DNA of 64,000 nucleotides from positions 3,493,389-3,557,388 of the forward strand of contig NC_061864.1 of the NCBI RefSeq assembly GCF_907164915.1. Direction: 5' to 3'. A program made the translations under genes and the position numbers. How positions within the stretch are numbered: the first letter of the stretch is position 1; each line of letters begins with the position of its first letter. The notes below the pieces were generated by a model. That model worked only from the letters and a program-made list of their open reading frames with translations. It was not told the origin of the DNA and made no database searches. This stretch comes from Impatiens glandulifera. Taxonomy: Eukaryota; Streptophyta; Magnoliopsida; Ericales; Balsaminaceae. Of this stretch, positions 60,400 to 64,000 are shown piece by piece.

Positions 60400-63300
60400 T
60401 CCAAACCCATGATTCGGCCTAAGATTTTATATACAATTTTTATTTTTATTTATATAAATTAAGAGAAATAATAGGAGAGGGAGTTTTGGGGTGGAGATGA
60501 GAAAAAAATAATGTGACATCAATTTATTGTGTTAGAAAAAAATAAAAATTGTGAGGAAAGAATGTTAGTTCAATATTATTGATTAAAACGAAAAAAAATC
60601 AACAAATAAAAAGAATGATACTTTACTTTTATTATGTATAGGTTTAATTTTATAAGTGAGATATAAGTAATAACTAGCATCAAAATAAACAGTAAAGGGA
60701 GAAATTCTTTTATTTTTTCCAGTCAACAATCACAATCAGATTAAGCTTCTATACATGTGTTGGTAGTGTTTTGAATTATTTCATTAACCATAAAACAAAA
60801 ATATTACTTCACCCACTTTCTTATATCACTAGATAGTAAGATATATTTTTTTTATTTTTTATTATTATATAATTTAAATAACTAAATTATTTAAATAACC
60901 TGTAATCAAACAAAGGCATAACTAATTAGTAAATAATACAAAAATAAGTTCTGCAATAAACAATTGAATTGTATAAATAATTTAAAATAAATAAATAAAA
61001 AATTTAGTGGAAAAAGATAACGATGATGTAATTTGCTCTAAATACGAACTCACATTTTCTGAATTATGTGGATTGAACGGTTGAAGTAAGTAAGGAGAAT
61101 GAAACAATTAAACTGTGGCGATATAATTTTTATCAAATATTATGAGCGATAATTAAAATTATCTTTATTATTTCAAAAAAAGTCGATAAAGTTACTTCAA
61201 ATTGAAGCAATTGGAGATCCGACTCGGGCCAAAGTTCCTATCTATTGATAATGTACATGTACATATATTATCGAAATAATAAGAGCGTTTACATATGAAA
61301 TATCAGTTTTAGTACCTCCATTCTTAAAAAATGAAAATTAATTTCAGAATCGAGTAGTTCATTTTCATTCCTGCTAAGAAGAAGACGGACTCGTTAAATT
61401 ACAACCAACACATTTGGAAGGGACGAGCAACAAACGATCTACTAAGGGTTTTGGAGTGTTATTCGGACTACAAAATTCGAGAAAAAAAATTGAATTCAAC
61501 TAAACAGAATGTTAAACCAAACAAAAACAAAACATCAATTCAAATATAAATTATAAAAATCACTATATATATCCATCTAGACTAGAAAAGTTATAGATAG
61601 TAAAAAAAATGAAATATTTTTCAATAATTTTAGAGTTTTTTTATACAAAAGTTATTAGATATAAGATGATAATATAATAGTAAAATTATTTATTTTAAAT
61701 TAGAAAACTATCCTGGTTAGTATTTCACTATTTAGATAAGAATTGAAGCGTATGTGACATTTAATTTGACAGGTAATTATATAATTTATATGAATACACT
61801 ATAATATTAACAAAATATTACAATTTGATAAAGTTTAATAAAGTTATTATATAATGCTGGAATTACAATTTGACATAATAATTAGTTTTATTGGATTATT
61901 TAAAAAAAATAGCTTGGTCTAATTTCAACTGTTGTTTTTGTGAATTTCAGAACAAAGACAATTCTCACTTTAACTACTGTAATGTCAGATTTTATTTAAT
62001 TTCTCTAAACAAAATAATATTTTTTCATAATAAAAAAAACACAAATAAAAAATTTACTTAGTTGTAATCTAAATTTACATTGTACTAATAAAAAAGTTTT
62101 ACATTATATTTAAATAATTATCAATTAATCTTTCAAAAATTATTTAGTTTGGCATATAATAAAGTGTAAAAACGATACTAGAATACTATAACTTATTATT
62201 TGATACATTAAAATCGTTTTTAAAATCTTATATAAATATAATTAAAATAATTTCAAATTTTCATTTATGATTTGAATAATAAAATTAAGAAAGTATTAAA
62301 AATGACTAGTTAAATTTAATTTAATCTATTTAAATTTAGGGTGTACAAAAATATTATAAATGATTATATGTATCAAAGTCGATCAACTTAGTGGCGATTT
62401 TGTTTTTGACTCGTATTTATTTTCAAGTAGACTAAAATGACTAGAGTAGTTATCATTATTTAATTAAAGTGTTATTAAGTAAAAATCGAACATTTCTTAA
62501 ATAAAATTTTGTGACTTAAGTTATTATAGTGGCACAGGACACTTATAAATTTAGATCGAACAAAATGACAATTATTAAAGATTTTATTGATAAGTTTATA
62601 TTAAGTGTTATGTCACTTTTTTATTTGTTATAGTTAAATTATATGTTGTACCTAATTTTGAAACATGATGAATATATATTTGTTTTGGTATAATGGGCGG
62701 TGCCAAATTGGCAATATAATTAAATCATATTCTTTTTTTATGATTAAGGTGACGAGTAAAATGTTTTATGCAAAAGAGACATAAAAAAAACAAAAAAACA
62801 TAATAGTTAGGTTTATATTAATTTATTATCAATCTGATCTGAAACATTCCAATTTATTTTGATATAGAATCTATTGTAACACTAGGAAGAACACAGATAT
62901 ATATATACCTCAGTTTTATCACTGATTTTAAAAATTTCCCTTAAAGTTTGAAATTGACCTTTTTAATTGTAACATTGAATTTTGAAATCATGTTTATTTG
63001 AATATTTATTGTTTCTTAAAAGAAGATATATTAATATTCTTAGTCTGACAGCAAGACAATAAGTAACACACAAGACATGCATGCCTAACTTTTCTTTTCT
63101 TTTTTTACCAGTTTTGTGCTAACATGGTAGATGATAGAAGAAGAAGTACAACTATACATGAAATTAAAGCTGTCATAGGCATCTTGTGTAACATCATCAC
63201 CTTTTAATCTTTTTATCATATACATTTGCAATAAACCAAATATAATGTGAAATTGTTCTTTTGAAATAAAACAAAATTAAAGGAAGGTTTTAGTCTCTGT

Positions 63301-63666
63301 TTGAATAGCACTTTCGTTCTAATATATTCTTGCAATTAAACAAGAAAATCTCAACAAATCCGGCAACAAATGCCGTGTTGTGTCGACCTCCATTTCAAAC
63401 AAGTTGAAAAGTATTTTTCGATTTCAACAAAGTTTATCTTAAATGTAATTCAACAATTGATAACAAAGGTTGTATTTTTCACTCTCAAAGTCTCAAGTAA
63501 ATGCAAAATAATAATAATATGATGTATTTGATTTGAATTGAAGCCTTGAAAAGGGTAAAAAATAATATAAAAAGCTGACTCCACCCAAGTAAAATACCTA
63601 CTAAATCTATATAGAGATATGGACATTAAAAAGACAAAGATGTGTCATTGATTCTTGTTTGAATGC
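60400..63666. other. AT-rich intergenic DNA
   Basis: No gene was recognised. Near 60470-60560 there is a G-rich stretch (GGGAGTTTTGGGGTGGAGATG) related to the MITE-like insert at 13741-13960. The last 100 bases are the probable 3' UTR of the J-domain gene. Confidence 0.45.
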
Positions 63667-63955
63667 TCAAAGTGCTCCAAGTGTATTGAAGTGATCCCAT
63701 GCCTCCTGCATAAACATTACAAACAAACAAATAAAAATTATTAAAATGTCATCATTATTCATATAACAACACAAATACCTGTAAAATCTTGAAGACTTTT
63801 TCTGCAATGTACTTTTGATGAGGAGCACTACATTTCTGCTGTAACTTATCTGGATGTAAATATAGTAAAGCTCTTTGATAGGCTCTTTTTACAGCATTTC
63901 CTTCTATTATGTCAACAAGAGCTACTGGCTTCCAACCACTATTCTCCCAAAGCAC
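63667..63955 (-). CDS. JAC1/auxilin-like J-domain protein, last two exons (partial)
   Basis: Two exons are visible: 63955-63779 (59 codons, preceded by the acceptor ATTAG and closed by the donor GTATTTGTG) and 63705-63667 (12 codons and TGA). The joined sequence runs VLWENSGWKPVALVDIIEGN...LHPDKLQQK...EKVFKILQ/EAWDHFNTLGAL. This is the C-terminal J domain of the auxilin-like group, with the HPD tripeptide that activates Hsp70. The LVDIIEGNAV wording is closest to JAC1, the J protein needed for chloroplast accumulation movement in weak blue light. It is less like the clathrin-uncoating auxilin-like proteins, though this is by recall. The intron between the exons is 73 bp. The rest of the gene lies beyond the right edge of the window. 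Confidence 0.9.
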
Positions 63956-64000
63956 CTAATTTTTTAGGTTTCAAACCATCAATCCAAAGAAATATAAACA

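Overview
The window looks like nuclear DNA of a flowering plant, most likely a eudicot. It is very AT-rich. Its genes carry short GT-AG introns and encode plant-type families, and the long spacers hold MITEs, SINE-like and LINE-like retroposons, a hAT-like transposon and microsatellites. There is no sign of bacterial or organellar organisation. The species cannot be fixed from the sequence.

Layout. A tRNA-Glu(CTC) gene lies at 1290-1362. An intronless GATL-type GT8 glycosyltransferase is at 8143-9213 (minus). A 17-exon gene for a plant leishmanolysin-like (M8) zinc metalloprotease fills 16042-20451 (minus). I reconstructed its exons by hand and they join into an uninterrupted 839-codon frame. 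An ORF1-only LINE derivative with a 16-bp target-site duplication lies at 23515-26150. A mitochondrial calcium uniporter (MCU) gene is at 30910-31908 (minus). The next 20 kb is mainly repeats: a 43-unit TATAAA hexanucleotide tract, very AT-rich blocks present in several diverged copies, an ACACGTTT minisatellite, a non-autonomous hAT-like element, and a GC-richer block of CTCGGTCC repeats. A five-exon gene for an unrecognised 176-aa protein lies at 51681-52797 (minus), and a broken copy of its fourth exon sits 7.3 kb away at 44575-44803. A UGT72-like UDP-glycosyltransferase (55966-57351, plus) converges on a deSI-like PPPDE peptidase gene (57543-59010, minus, probable 5' UTR intron). The right edge holds the last two exons of a JAC1/auxilin-like J-domain gene (63667-63955, minus).

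The genes are ordinary single-copy plant loci with no common pathway. They cover cell-wall or glycan synthesis (GATL), secreted or membrane proteolysis (M8), mitochondrial calcium uptake (MCU), small-molecule glycosylation (UGT), deubiquitination or deSUMOylation (deSI) and clathrin/chloroplast movement (J domain). The more unusual content is structural: a triplicated 61-bp exon with duplicated splice donors, a GC-AG intron, an 8-nt coding first exon, a LINE that kept ORF1 but not reverse transcriptase, and a partial gene duplication wedged between a minisatellite and a hAT-like element.

All exon boundaries were read by eye from splice consensus, frame and recalled family sequences. No alignment or search was run.
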